From: Hymenopus coronatus
Lineage: Eukaryota > Arthropoda > Insecta > Mantodea > Hymenopodidae
Length of the DNA stretch: 64,000 bases
Reading direction: 5' to 3'
Assembly (NCBI GenBank): GCA_030762935.1
Contig: CM060883.1
Span: 93,361,501-93,425,500 of the forward strand
Shown: piece after piece, positions 12,351 through 23,918 of the stretch
Layout of the letters: every line of letters begins with the position of its first letter
How positions within the stretch are numbered: position 1 is the stretch's first letter
Program-made: the position numbers and the translations under genes
Notes under the pieces: model-generated
Databases searched by the model: none
What the model was told of the DNA's origin: nothing
What the model saw: the letters and a program-made list of their open reading frames with translations, nothing else

Positions 12351-13160
12351 TTACTTTCTCTACACGTACTAAGTACAGAGTGTATAGAGAAGGTATTGTA
12401 ATGCACCCAAAAATTCGATACTGAGATTTCACCGGAAATACATATTTTGGGACCCCTGTGTCCAAAAAAAAGCATTTTTGGAAAAAGGTCCGTTAGTGCG
12501 TGTTGTGAATGTCTTTGGACAGCAGAGCTCAAAAACGATAAGACCGTTAAATACCAAACTTGGTATTTGCGTTTGGTGTCTTCCAGAGGTGCGACAGGAA
12601 GATTTTCAAGAAAATCCCCCACTCCAAACTACCCTTTACACGGAACATTTTTAAAAAATTATGCTTTTCTCAAAAATGGCTCTAACGATTTTGACTAAAA
12701 TGTCGTTTATGAAAGATATTTACCTGACAAATAAAATGTATATCTTGTATATTCTGGGAATAGCCTCTGAAGACTACTTTATTTTAGAAGTGTTTTACGG
12801 AATTTTGCCTAACTGTTAAATCGTAAGAGATGGTCAAAAACTTACCACACAAAAAATGTAGAACACATTAAAACACACAATTTATGTTACATACATTATT
12901 TCCTAGGGTTGATCGTTTTTGGCTTCAGCTTTGAAACTCTTACATTTTTGTGATACTGGAATTTGTCAACTCCTTCATACAAACCAAGGTACTTCAGTCA
13001 CATAGCAACCAGCTTTTGACTATCCCTTTAACCTATAGTATTCCCTTATTTCGTTTCTGCTTACAAGGAAGCAAGTAATAAGACTATTCTGTTAATTTTT
13101 GTCGTTTATCATGAAGTAAATATAAACATAAACTTTTTGACAATAATTTGCTGCAGAGTT
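12351..13160 (+). mobile_element. 850-repeat, nearly complete
   Basis: The left palindrome (ACTTTCTCTACACGTACTAA..) starts at about 12353. The central tract is impure (GTCCGTTAGTGCGTG). The right part ends early, at TTGCTGCAGAG (about 13158), so the last ~35 bp are missing. Confidence 0.85.
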
Positions 13161-13480
13161 TTGTTTATGTTTTTACTGACTTATAAGGGAAGAAGTTTAC
13201 TTTGAATTTTAATTTATAAGGTGTTCATTGAACACATGGAACGATCACGCTTATAAGACGACATTAATGGTTAAAAAAGCTTCCTAAAATACCGCATTAT
13301 TAAATGTTGTAGTTAGTTGAATAGCGTCTTTAACCAGATTCTCCATTCCTTACAATAAAAACCTCCAAGTATTAGATAGATTGTTATTGTTCAATGTCAG
13401 AAAATAAGCATGCTGGACACAAGATTCAAACCCGCGACAGACGGCGCTGTTGAATTCAACGGATAGCCTTGGCTATGTTT
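13161..13480. other. No recognisable gene
   Basis: AT-rich spacer between two 850-repeat copies with no coding or RNA signal. Confidence 0.45.
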
Positions 13481-14240
13481 ACTTTCTCTATACGCAGTAT
13501 GTGCATAGTGTATACAGAAGGTATTGTATTGCACCCAAAAATACGATAGCGAGATTTCAACGGAAATACATGTTTTGAGACTCCCTGAATCCAAAAAAAG
13601 CATTTTTATAAACCTTTCTGTGTCTGTCAGTCTGTGTGTGTGTGTGTGTGTTTGTGTCTGTGGGCAGCATAGCTCAAAAACGAAAAGACCGTTGAATACC
13701 AAACTGGGTTTGGTATCTTCCAAGGATGCGACACGAAGATTTTCAAGAATATCCCCCACCTCTTACTACCCTATTCATGAAACATTTTTCGATTTTTTTT
13801 ATTTTCTCAAAAACGGTTCTAACGATTTTCATTAAAATATCGTATATTAAAGATATTTAGCTGACAAATAAAATGTATATCTTTAATTTTCTGGGAATAG
13901 CCTCTGAAGACTACTTTACTCTGTATGAATTTTGCATAACTGGTAATCCGTAAGAGATAGACAAAAACTTATTATACAAAAAATGTAGATCAGGATAAAA
14001 CACACAATTTATATAATATACATTTTTTTAGTGGAATTGGTCGTTTATTGGATATTCCTTGTTTTTAGTTTCAGCTTTGAAAAACACACTTTTCTCTTAC
14101 AGGAATTTGTCAACTCCTGTCCATACAAACAAAGATCTTCAGTCACATAGCAACCAGCTTTTGACTATCACTTTAGCCTATGGGACTCCCTTATTTCCAT
14201 TCTACTTACAAGCAAGCAAGTAATAATACTATTACTGTTA
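13481..14240 (+). mobile_element. 850-repeat, right end missing
   Basis: Begins with the left palindrome (ACTTTCTCTATACGCAGTAT) and has a (TG)n core at about 13635-13660. It stops after AAGCAAGTAATAATACTATT, where the left end of the next copy begins at 14243. Confidence 0.85.
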
Positions 14241-14242
14241 TT

Positions 14243-14277
14243 TTTACTTTCTTTATACGCACTATGTACATAGTGGA
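14243..14277 (+). mobile_element. 850-repeat left end, split by hAT
   Basis: The palindromic left end (ACTTTCTTTATACGCACTAT..ACATAGTG) is cut off exactly where the hAT-like terminus GGGGCGGCGCGTCC begins. The interior of the same repeat family resumes at 19459. Confidence 0.75.
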
Positions 14278-15307
14278 GGGGCGGCGCGTCCTATGTGTTC
14301 ACTGGTCCAGTGAACCCCCGAAAAAAAAGTTGCAATTTAAAATACATAAATTTATAATTTACATAATTATTCTTTCTCGTATTATTCATTTTATTTCCAT
14401 TTTCAAACTCTGCAATAGCCGCATACGTTCCAACGCGCTGCCCGGGTTCAATTTCTCTTCTGAACCTCCGAGAATAAGTTTGTCGGTGCTTCTTCGGTGA
14501 AGAGGGGTAAGGGGAAACGTCGCTAACAATACTGGATTTAAGCAGGAGTGATGACCAGCTCTGCTGCGAACTCGGCTCTGGCGGAAACGCACGAATTAAT
14601 CCGAAATGAAAAGCTACAGGACTGCAACAAATAGCACGTGTGTTTTCGTTGCAATAGAGTGATTCAGTGTAACAGTGCATTCGGTTATATACTTGTGCTT
14701 TGGTGTTCATATGCATATTCATCTGTTCGAGTTTGTTTTCAAAGAAGAATGAACAGCATTCAATACCCTTTAAAAATAACTTCACAGCTTTAAGCTTGGA
14801 AGAGAAGTATAAAGTTAAGAAGCTTGGCAGTCCAGTACCTCAGCTCGAATTAAAACAAGCGCAAGTCAGTCGAGGTAAGGCATTTTGCAGGTCTTTCAAT
14901 GTAAATATATACAAAAGAAATAGTTGGATTTGCAGTTGCATTACTGCAAATAAGCTATTTTGTTTTCCGTGCTTACTGTTTGCTAAGGGCAAAGATACAA
15001 ACTGGACATGCCATGGCGTGTCAGATCTAAGTCATCTAACACAGAAAATTAAAAAGCACGAGGAATCTATTGCACATAAGAATGCTTATTTAGATTTATC
15101 AGTCCTTGGAAAAACGGAAATTAGGCGGCAACTTAGCTCGGCTTTTAGACAGAACATAGAAAGACACAATGACAACGTAAGGAAAAATCGCTATGTTCTT
15201 TCCAAAATAATTGATTGTATTAAGTTCAGCGGTGAGTTTGAACTTGCCCTACGTGGACATGATGAAACAGCAGAATCTAACAATCCTGGAATATTCAGAG
15301 GGCTAAT

Positions 15308-18300
15308 TTTTTTTGGTAGTATTTAACGCCCGCTTTAACTACTTAAGGCACCGCAGGCGATGGCACTGATGATACATGAATGATGATGGAGCACCGGTGG
15401 AATGCGATGGCGGAGGAAACCGGAGTACCCGGAGAAAACCCGCCCCAGCGGCGCTTTGTTCACCACAGATCTCACATGCGGTCGCTTGGGATCGAACTCC
15501 GGCCGTCTAGGTGAAAGGTGACATGTATTGTGACATGTGAGGTGACATGAATGGTGATTTGTGAGGTGACATGTGACTTAACATGTACATGTATGGTGAC
15601 ATGTATGATGACATGTGAGTTGACATGTATGGTGAGATGTATGGTGACATGTGAGGTGACATGTGAGGTGACATGTATGATGACATGTGAGTTGACATGT
15701 GAGGTGAGATGTGAGGTGACATGTGAGGTGACATGTGAGGTGACATGTATGGTGAGATGTATGGTGACATGTGAGGTGACATGTATGGTGAGATGTATGG
15801 TGACATGTGAGGTGAGATGTATGGTGACATGTGAGGTGAGATGTATGGTGACATGTGAGGTGACATGTGAGTTGACATGTATGGTGAGATGTATGGTGAC
15901 ATGTGAGGTGACATGTATGGTGAGATGTATGGTGACATGTGAGGTGAGATGTATGGTGACATGTGAGGTGAGATGTATGGTGAGATGTATGGTGACATGT
16001 GAGGTGACATGTATGATGACATGTGAGTTGACATGTATGGTGAGATGTATGGTGACATGTGAGGTGACATGTATGATGACATGTGAGTTGACATGTGAGG
16101 TGAGATGTATGGTGACATGTGAGTTGACATGTATGGTGACATGTATGATGACATGTGAGTTGACATGTATGGTGAGATGTATGGTGACATGTGAGGTGAC
16201 ATGTATGATGACATGTGAGTTGACATGTATGGTGAGATGTATGGTGACATGTATGGTGACATGTATGATGACATGTGAGTTGACATGTATGGTGAGATGT
16301 ATGGTGACATGTGAGGTGACATGTATGATGACATGTGAGTTGACATGTGAGGTGAGATGTATGGTGACATGTGCGGTGAAATGTATGGTGAGATGTATGG
16401 TGACATGTGAGGTGACATGTATGGTGACATGTGAGTTGACATGTGAGGTGACATGTATGGTGACATGTGAGGTGACATGTGAGGTGACATGTATGATGAC
16501 ATGTGAGGTGACATGTGAGGTGACATGTATGGTGACATGTGAGTTGACATGTGAGGTGACATGTGAGGTGACATGTGAGGTGACATGTATGGTGACATGT
16601 GAGTTGACATGTATGATGACATGTGAGGTGACATGTGAGGTGACATGTATGGTGACATGTGAGGTGACATGTATGGTGACATGTGAGGTGACATGTGAGG
16701 TGACATGTATGATGACATGTATGGTGACATGTGAGTTGACATGTATGATGACATGTGAGGTGACATGTATGGTGACATGTGAGGTGACATGTATGGTGAC
16801 ATGTGAGTTGACATGTGAGGTGACATGTGAGTTGACATGTGAGGTGAGATGTATGGTGACATGTGCGGTGAAATGTATGGTGAGATGTATGGTGACATGT
16901 GAGGTGACATGTGAGGTGACATGTATGATGACATGTGAGTTGACATGTGAGGTGAGATGTATGGTGACATGTGCGGTGAAATGTATGGTGACATGTATGG
17001 TGACATGTGAGGTGACATGTATGGTGACATGTGAGGTGACATGTGAGGTGAGATGTATGGTGACATGTGCGGTGAAATGTATGGTGACATGTATGGTGAC
17101 ATGAATGGTGACATGTATGGTGACATGTGAGGTGACATGTGAGGTGACATGTATGGTGACATGAATGGTGACATGTATGGTGAGATGTATGGTGACATGT
17201 GAGGTGACATGTGAGGTGACATGTATGGTGACATGAATGGTGACATGTATGGTGAGATGTATGGTGACATGTGAGGTGACATGTGAGGTGACATGTATGG
17301 TGACATGAATGGTGACATGTATGGTGAGATGTATGGTGACATGTGAGGTGACATGTGAGGTGAGATGTATGGTGACATGAATGGTGACATGTATGGTGAC
17401 ATGTGAGGTGAGATGTATGGTGACATGTATGGTGACATGTGAGGTGACATGTATGGTGACATGTATGATGACATGTGAGGTGACATGTATGGTGACATGT
17501 AAGGTGAGATGTATGGTGACATGTGAGGTGACATGTATGGTGACATGTGAGGTGACATGTATGATGACATGTGAGTTGACATGTGAGGTGACATGTGAGG
17601 TGACATGTGAGGTGACATGTATGGTGAGATGTATGGTGACATGTGAGGTGACATGTATGGTGAGATGTATGGTGACATGTGAGGTGACATGTGAGGTGAC
17701 ATGTATGGTGACATGTATGATGACATGTGAGTTGACATGTGAGGTGACATGTGAGGTGACATGTGAGGTGACATGTATGGTGAGATGTATGGTGACATGT
17801 GAGGTGACATGTGAGGTGACATGTATGGTGAGATGTATGATGACATGTGAGGTGACATGTATGGTGAGATGTATGGTGACATGTGAGGTGACATGTGAGG
17901 TGACATGTATGGTGAGATGTATGGTGACATGTGAGGTGACATGTGAGGTGACATGTATGATGACATGTGAGTTGACATGTATGGTGAGATGTATGGTGAC
18001 ATGTGAGTTGACATGTATGATGACATGTGAGTTGACATGTATGGTGAGATGTATGGTGACATGTGAGGTGACATGTATGATGACATGTGAGTTGACATGT
18101 ATGGTGAGATGTATGGTGACATGTGAGTTGACATGTATGGTGACATGTGAGGTGACATGTGAGGTGACATGTATGGTGACATGAATGGTGACATGTATGG
18201 TGAGATGTATGGTGAGATGTATGGTGACATGTGAGGTGACATGTGAGGTGAGATGTATGGTGACATGTATGGTGACATGTGAGGTGACATGTGAGGTGAG

Positions 18301-18596
18301 ATGTATGGTGACATGTATGGTGACATGAATGGTGACATGTATGGTGAGATGTATGGTGACATGTGAGGTGACATGTGAGGTGAGATGTATGGTGACATGT
18401 GATGTGACATGAATGGTGACATGTATGGTGACATGTGAGGTGACATGTGAGGTGACATGTGAGGTGAGATGTATGGTGACATGTGCGGTGAAATGTATGG
18501 TGACATGTATGATGACATGTGAGTTGACATGTATGGTTACATGTATAGTGTGACATGTAACCAGTGGTCTAACCACTCGGCCACGACGCGGCCCAG
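15308..18596 (-). mobile_element. tRNA-derived SINE (type A) with expanded head
   Basis: Flanked by a perfect 11-bp target-site duplication AGAGGGCTAAT (15297-15307 and 18597-18607). Read on the minus strand it starts GGGCCGCGTCGTGGCCGAGT and has the A box (GTGGCCGAGTGGTTAGACC). Then comes about 3 kb of minisatellite, and only afterwards the B box (AGTTCGATCCCAAGCG), the body and the end GCGGGCGTTAAATACTACC plus a short A-run (T-run 15307-15314 on +). The body matches type-A copies at 20060-20303 and 33560-33728. The two pol III boxes are thus about 3 kb apart, so internal transcription is presumably dead. Confidence 0.85.
15510..18560. repeat. 12-bp minisatellite, about 250 units
   Basis: Units are variants of GGTGACATGTGA and GGTGACATGTAT, with substituted forms GGTGAGATGTAT, GATGACATGTGA, GTTGACATGTGA and GGTGACATGAAT. 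Register is kept throughout; essentially no insertion or deletion breaks the 12-bp phase. Most units hold the palindrome ACATGT. Higher-order blocks are visible: 60-bp (five-unit) repeats around 16141-16380 and 72-bp (six-unit) repeats around 17161-17400. Because 12 is divisible by 3 and the units lack stops, long open frames appear on both strands; these are not genes. Confidence 0.97.
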
Positions 18597-19458
18597 AGAG
18601 GGCTAATAAATTTTACTTCAGCTTTAGATGCAGTTGTAAAAGAGCACATGAGCAATGTTATAGTCTTTAAGGGCACATCCAAGGATATACAAAATGATTT
18701 ACTAGAATGTACGTTACATGTGTGTCGTGAGGAAATTAATGCTGAAATAGCCAAGGCAGATTTCGTGTCTGTGATACCAGATGTAACATCTGATGTATCT
18801 TCTAAATTTCAATTGGTTATAGTATTTCGTTATCTGTTATCCACTGGGGAGCCTATTGAAAGATTTTGGACCTTTTTAAATTCACCTGGTAATGACGCTT
18901 CATCCTTAGCAGCTTGCATTAAAAATGTCATCGGCAATGCTGTACAAGAACAGAAAAAAAAAAAAAATAATATCCCAAAGTTATGATGGTGCTAGCGTCA
19001 TGCGCGGTCAACATGCAGGGGTGCAAACAATCGTAAGAGAAGAGTATCATTTCGCGTATTATGTACATTGTTATGCTCACCAGTTGAACTTAATTCATGC
19101 CCAAGCTACCAGTCAAAATAAACATGTAAAACTGTTTTTCAATACTATTGCAGAAGTGCCAATATTCTTCTCTCATTCACCTCAAAGAGTGGCTGTTCTA
19201 GATGCAATAGTGAAGCGAAGAGTCCCTCAGGGATCAGCCACAAGATGCAACTTTAAATCCAGAACAGTTCTTACAATTCATGAAAATAAAGAGGACATTC
19301 TGGAATGTCTCCAACAAATTGAAGACACCAGCAACCAAACGACAACTGCCAATCAAGCCTCTGGTCTAAAGTTGAAACTGCAACAGCCAAAATTTTCTTT
19401 TTGGTTAGAGGTATTTTATAAAATAATGCCCCACGTGGATATCTTGTACAGCCAATTA

Positions 19459-19860
19459 CAATTTTGATTTTCTCAAAAATGGCTCTAACGATCTTGATTA
19501 AAATTCCTGACAAATAAAATGTATATCTTGAATTTTCTGGGAATAGCCTCTGAAGAGTAGTTTATTCTAGGAGGGAATACGCAAGGCTAAATCGATGGTC
19601 AAATCTTTTAAAATCTGGTCCTATGTGAAACAACTGAAGTTGGGTTTTCGCTTTGCATGACCCGCAGTAAAACAAGTGCTCCATCTTCATTCCATGTATC
19701 ACCAGTCATTATAGTAAAAGCGGCCGTTAAACACTGTAAAAAGCAAAAACAGTTGGTATTTATGTCTAATATCCTCCAAGGGTGCAACACGACAATTAAA
19801 ATGAAGGGGAAGAATTAAAATTCACCCACCACAAACTATCTCTACATGATTGTCTTTCCT
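19459..19860 (+). mobile_element. 850-repeat remnant with SINE fragment
   Basis: 19459-19560 matches the repeat interior (ATTTTGATTTTCTCAAAAAT, GGCTCTAACGAT, then TGTATATCTTGAATTTTCTG). At about 19655-19745 a type-A SINE 3' end intervenes (CATTCCATGTATCACCAGTC.. GCGGCCGTTAAACACTG). Then 19750-19850 again looks like 850-repeat (GTATTTATG..ATCCTCCAAGGGTGCAACAC). The pieces are out of order, so small rearrangements occurred. Confidence 0.65.
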
Positions 19861-20059
19861 AAAAAATGTCACTTTTCTTCCACCGTGACACCAATCTTTC
19901 AGCATATGCTAGTTATCAGATGTGCCATGTTGACGGTGTGGATAGTGTAATTCCTGCAAATACACGAATAATATAAAGCTATCTTTTGCTATAACTTTCA
20001 AGATAAACATTTAAATTACGGAACATTTGGATAAATATGCTGTGATATGTTTTATTTCA

Positions 20060-20276
20060 GCCGTGGCCGCGCCGTGGCCGCGCCGTGGCCGAGTGTTCAG
20101 ACTATTCACCTCTCACCTAGAAGGCCCGGGTTCGATCCCAAGCGGCGCAGGGGCGGGGTTTCTTCGGGATCTCCGGTTTCCCCCACCATCACATTCCACC
20201 GGGGCTGCATCTTCACGTATCATCAGTGACATCGCCTGCGGTGCCAGAGCAGTAAAAGCGGGTGTTTAACACTGCA

Positions 20277-20303
<27 letters not shown>
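20060..20303 (+). mobile_element. tRNA-derived SINE (type A), intact
   Basis: The head GCCGTGGCCGAGTGTTCAGA (A box) is followed by CACCTCTCACCTAGAAGG and the B box GGTTCGATCCCAAGC. The body is TTCTTCGGGATCTCCGGTTT.. and the end GCGGGTGTTTAACACTGC leads into A28 (20276-20303). The first 11 bp (GCCGTGGCCGC) occur three times in tandem at 20060-20092. The likely but imperfect target duplication is ATATGTTTTATTTC before the element and ATATATTTATTTC after the tail. This copy shows the presumed starting point of the minisatellite: the local repeat TCACCTCTCACCT between the boxes. Confidence 0.85.
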
Positions 20304-20307
<4 letters not shown>

Positions 20308-21545
20308 ATATATTTATTTCCGCTGTATCTGTGTTTGTGACAATTCTAGCTGGTGTCGGTAAACGAGGCAAAAGTTGGACGCGAGGGACATTTTTTGCAA
20401 TGTATATACACTTTTTGCTGAAGAATTTGAAGCTTTGAAACTTTGAAATTCAACTTTATCCGTCAGCGATATCTTAGAAAGTAGTGCTGTAGCAGCTCGT
20501 GTATCTACTGGCACAATTTATTTTTAAGTAGTTGGCTTTTATTGTGGCGTGCACTTATAGTAGCTCAACATTTAAGTAATGATTTAATTTAAATACACAA
20601 ACAGATTCACCATTATCACTTGTCTGCCACACACGGGTATGCACATGATTACTAATATGCAACTTAATAAATACAATTGTAATTACTTGAGAGCTCTTTA
20701 TGTAGAACCTCTCTTCTTATTTCTGCTTACAATTTCTGCCATACTTTGCTCAGGTTCTTTTATTTTAATACTTCTACGTTTTGTGAGATATGTGGGTAGC
20801 CCTAAAACTACAGTTGAATAAACATCTGGCAGCAGTTCGTTGGTTTTGGTGGCAATGTAATCAAATTACCCCTACTAGCAGTAAATGCTTCATCTGCTGC
20901 AAAGCTCTCTTTGGAGAAAAGAAAGCATATTACTGAGTTTTTATTTGATTCCTATTGCTCTCGATGAATGCTTCGTAATCACTTTTCTTTCATCTCAGAA
21001 TCAGTTGAGCATGGAAACATACTTAAACCTCTTCTTTATAACTGTCGTAATTGCTCATATGCATAGGAACACAGCACTTCCTGGTCATCTGCAGGCAGAA
21101 AAAGAATGGATTTATTACTTCTGCTATAACCTTTTTAAAAAGTGCCATATAAATGATAAAATTATAAATCGAATGTGTCACATGAATAAGCACGTGGTAA
21201 ATCCTGACTTGTTACACCAACAAAACGCCGTTAACTCAACTGCTATGCATTAATATGTATAATGATAGATGCTATAAAGTATACATATTTCAAATTGTTT
21301 CCAATTTATCACTACAAATAACCAATAATAATTTCGCCTCTAGTTGAAGGCTTACTGCTGCCAAAAACAACCTCCCCTGGATGTTGCCAAAATTACCAGG
21401 TTCCGGATTGTAAACTGCAGACGGCTGCACCCAAGCCTAACAAGGATTATACGGCCAGCACAACTTGGAGTAACAAAAGAATGGTACATCACGAAAATCA
21501 AAGTAAGCGAAATGGAAGAACGATATTAGAAAAAAGAAACAAACT

Positions 21546-21585
<40 letters not shown>

Positions 21586-21705
21586 GCAACAACAATAAAC
21601 GACGACAAATGAAATGGAGGCTACAAGGAATCGCAGCTAATGTTATCGCGTGATTCTTCTAGTTCTGTTATTGCCGATGAAGTAAAATTACTGTCACCTA
21701 ACTGC

Positions 21706-21737
<32 letters not shown>

Positions 21738-21957
21738 GCAAAATTATAATGCAATCTGAGATCTTTTATACCTAAGAAATATAATCCCCGTATTAACATC
21801 CATAGAATAAAAACTTTGTTTCCTGAAAAGAGTTTGGTGATTATTGCACAAAATCCGCATATTAAGCAGTGCATAGATATAAGTACTATGTGTGAAAAAA
21901 GTGTTCATGAAACGATCAATAGACGATGAATCACAGTTTGCTGTACTGAAGGCGACA
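20304..21957. other. No recognisable gene; simple repeats
   Basis: AT-rich DNA with open frames at 20639-20821 and 20885-21253 that show hydrophobic stretches but no family I know. It holds a (GA)n run at 21548-21580 and a 28-nt poly(A) at 21706-21733. The poly(A) follows GTCACCTAACTGC and may mark the end of an unrecognised retroposon. Confidence 0.45.
21548..21580. repeat. (GA)n microsatellite
   Basis: About 16 uninterrupted GA units. Confidence 0.95.
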
Positions 21958-22016
21958 CCCACGGTCTCGCCTGCGGTGCCATAGAGTAATAGCGGGCATT
22001 AAACACTATTAAAAAA
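21958..22016 (+). mobile_element. SINE type A, 3' fragment
   Basis: TCGCCTGCGGTGCC followed by AGCGGGCATTAAACACT and a short A-run match the last ~50 bp of the type-A SINE; the rest is absent. Confidence 0.7.
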
Positions 22017-22409
22017 CGCGATCTTCTGAGCTCTGAAAGCTGAGGGCAAGTTGAACATCGTTATAGTCATTGAACTGTGTATAATCGCATAGTTATAATG
22101 CGTTGTTTTAACTGTTCTTGTTATGGACGCACAACAAATAACTGCAAATGTTGTTCATATTTTGCTGCTAACCATATTAAAGACTGTCCTAAGCAGGGAA
22201 TTCAAGTGCTAATATAAAGCATATAATGAAAAACTGAAGAACAGGCTGCATCATCAGTCCAAAGACACTCCTCACCCAACGACATCAGATAGCTGTTCAG
22301 CAAATAAAATAGTGGTAGAAATTATTAAAGAATCTCTAAAGTATTGGTTTTTCAATGAAATTTGCATAGATCACTGGTACTTACGTAAGAACTAATTGTT
22401 AATAATAAC

Positions 22410-22447
<38 letters not shown>

Positions 22448-23912
22448 TAAAAATAATAATAATACTGGACTGCACTCACAAGTACAGAGCAACATACATA
22501 TCATTTAATAAAGATATTGTGTTTTCAAGAACCTAATGCAAATGAGAATTCCATTCAAGGTTTTGATTTACATTTGTTCAAATATTATTGCTCACCAAAT
22601 GAATTACGAGAGCTTCTATTCTACTTAATATCAAGAATGCGATATTACTACCTCAGTACAGTACTCCGGACTGTGCTGTATTTTGCCTTAATGTTGGAAA
22701 TGTTAGTATACTCATATGCAGTTTTACACTGATCCAATATGTGATATTGATGTGGCACTTGCTAATATAGAAAAGATATCAAGAGAACGCAATGGATGTT
22801 TTCTACTCATTGCTGAAAATATTAATGCAAAGCATAAACATGGGGAAGTCCCACTGAAAATGACAGAGGAAAAATATTTCTGAGTTTTGCACTTCGTGAG
22901 TAACGGAGATGTCCCAACTTATAGAAGAGCTAATGCAGAAAGTTATATTGATGTTATACAGTAGGCATGCTACAAAACTTGGTCCGTATTCCCATCACGT
23001 ACTGCAATCGCACGGCCCGGCACCCAGTCACATAAAATGGTCGTGGACGTCAAACAAGATCTTAAATCATATTAACAATGATCAGAATAAACACAAAACG
23101 TACCTTATCGCAGGTGATGTTGGAAATGCTACTCATCTGCATCAATACATCTATGGCATCTTCTGAGGAAATTGTCATTCACACGCATTAGCTCAGCTTC
23201 CGAAATAGCGTTAATTTCTGTCCTGATATTTTGTTTTAATTCTTCTAATGTGTGGGGATTAGTTTGTATACTTTATTTTTTAAGTTTCCCCATTACTGAA
23301 AATCGCATGCCGTAAGATCAGGGGATCCAGTGGGCCATAAACTCTTAGTAATGATTCTATCCTCAAATATTTCCGCAATAGACTGTAATTATTCATCAGC
23401 TGTATGCGTGGTAGCAGAATCCTTATGGAAATATCCAGACCGACATTTAATGTCCGTCAGCGGTTCGAAACATGGTACCAGTATATTATTTCAGCATATT
23501 TCTGCATTTATTCTTAAAAATAAATCCTATTATTGTGTATCCATTTATTGCGCACCATACCCCGATTTTTTTTACAAGCAAAGGAGTTTCATGAGCGAAC
23601 GAAATTGTGTTTGCCTTTTAACATAATAATATCGGTTGTATTGTGATGACAAATGGCCATGTAAATGGAATGAATAATGCTTCATCACTTCATTAACATT
23701 CCTCAAAATTCAGTCACAGAAATTTACCCGATTCTAGTGATAGCGTGATAGTAATTCCTGCACAACCTTGTATGGTTTGGGTTTTTAAAAATGTATATTA
23801 AGTTCCCTTTATACTATGTTACATTGTTGAATAAAATATTATGATAGTTCTTTTTTTATATTATACTGTATATTATGTTATTGTCTATTACGTTATTATA
23901 TGTATGTTATCG
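22017..23912. other. No recognisable gene; AAT microsatellite
   Basis: Contains (AAT/ATA)n at about 22405-22462. The short segment GTTGTTTTAACTGTTCTTGT then ATGTTGTTCATA near 22101-22160 has cysteine codons and could be a decayed zinc-knuckle piece, but this is too weak to call. No domain was recognised in the frames at 22517-23166. Confidence 0.4.
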
Positions 23913-23918
23913 TATGTA

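Larger units (their letters stand above)
14278..19458 (+). mobile_element. hAT transposon (TTF/DUF4371 type), truncated
   Basis: The left terminus AGGGGCGGCGCGTCCTATG resembles hAT terminal inverted repeats. The interior codes for a broken transposase (14700-19466). At 19458 the element stops inside the coding region and the 850-repeat interior resumes, so its right third and right terminus are gone. No 8-bp target-site duplication can be checked because that end is deleted. A SINE carrying a 3-kb minisatellite sits inside it (15308-18596) and makes up most of its length. Confidence 0.8.
14700..19466 (+). pseudogene. hAT transposase, interrupted
   Basis: The N-terminal part (14700-15306) has a TTF-type zinc finger: RGKAFCRSFNVN, a W-C-C spacing ending CFPCLLFAKG, then HEESIAHKNA. 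It runs into a DUF4371-like region (LALRGHDETAESNNPGIFRG). Coding resumes after the SINE at about 18608. It then has IPDVTSDVSSKFQLVIVFRY (first catalytic Asp, usual DxTTD) and, after a frameshift in an A-run near 18954-18967, SQSYDGASVMRG (second Asp). The Cys/His stretch VHCYAHQLNLIHAQ follows. The C-terminal dimerisation region with the catalytic Glu is missing. It is clearly non-functional: one insertion, one frameshift and one truncation. Confidence 0.8.

Noticed and set aside
13524..13835. Cys/Val-rich frames repeated in each 850-repeat copy
   Set aside because: They come from translating the TG tract; the frame is not conserved between copies.
15510..18560. CRISPR-like or other spacer-bearing array
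   Set aside because: Units are 12 bp, contiguous and without unique spacers, in a eukaryotic setting.
15472..18576. Open frames of about 1,000 codons in all three minus frames, and 267-517 codons on plus
   Set aside because: They are by-products of a stop-free 12-bp repeat (a multiple of three). The repetitive His/Thr/Ser/Val peptides have no start context, no intron signals and no conserved domain.
20089..20140. Stand-alone tRNA genes at 20.09, 23.93, 27.92, 33.57 and 34.05 kb
   Set aside because: A and B boxes are present, but acceptor stems do not pair and each continues into a shared non-tRNA body. These are SINE heads.
22101..22200. Possible gag zinc knuckle at 22.1 kb
   Set aside because: Cysteine codons are present, but spacing is incomplete and no RT or gag context surrounds it.
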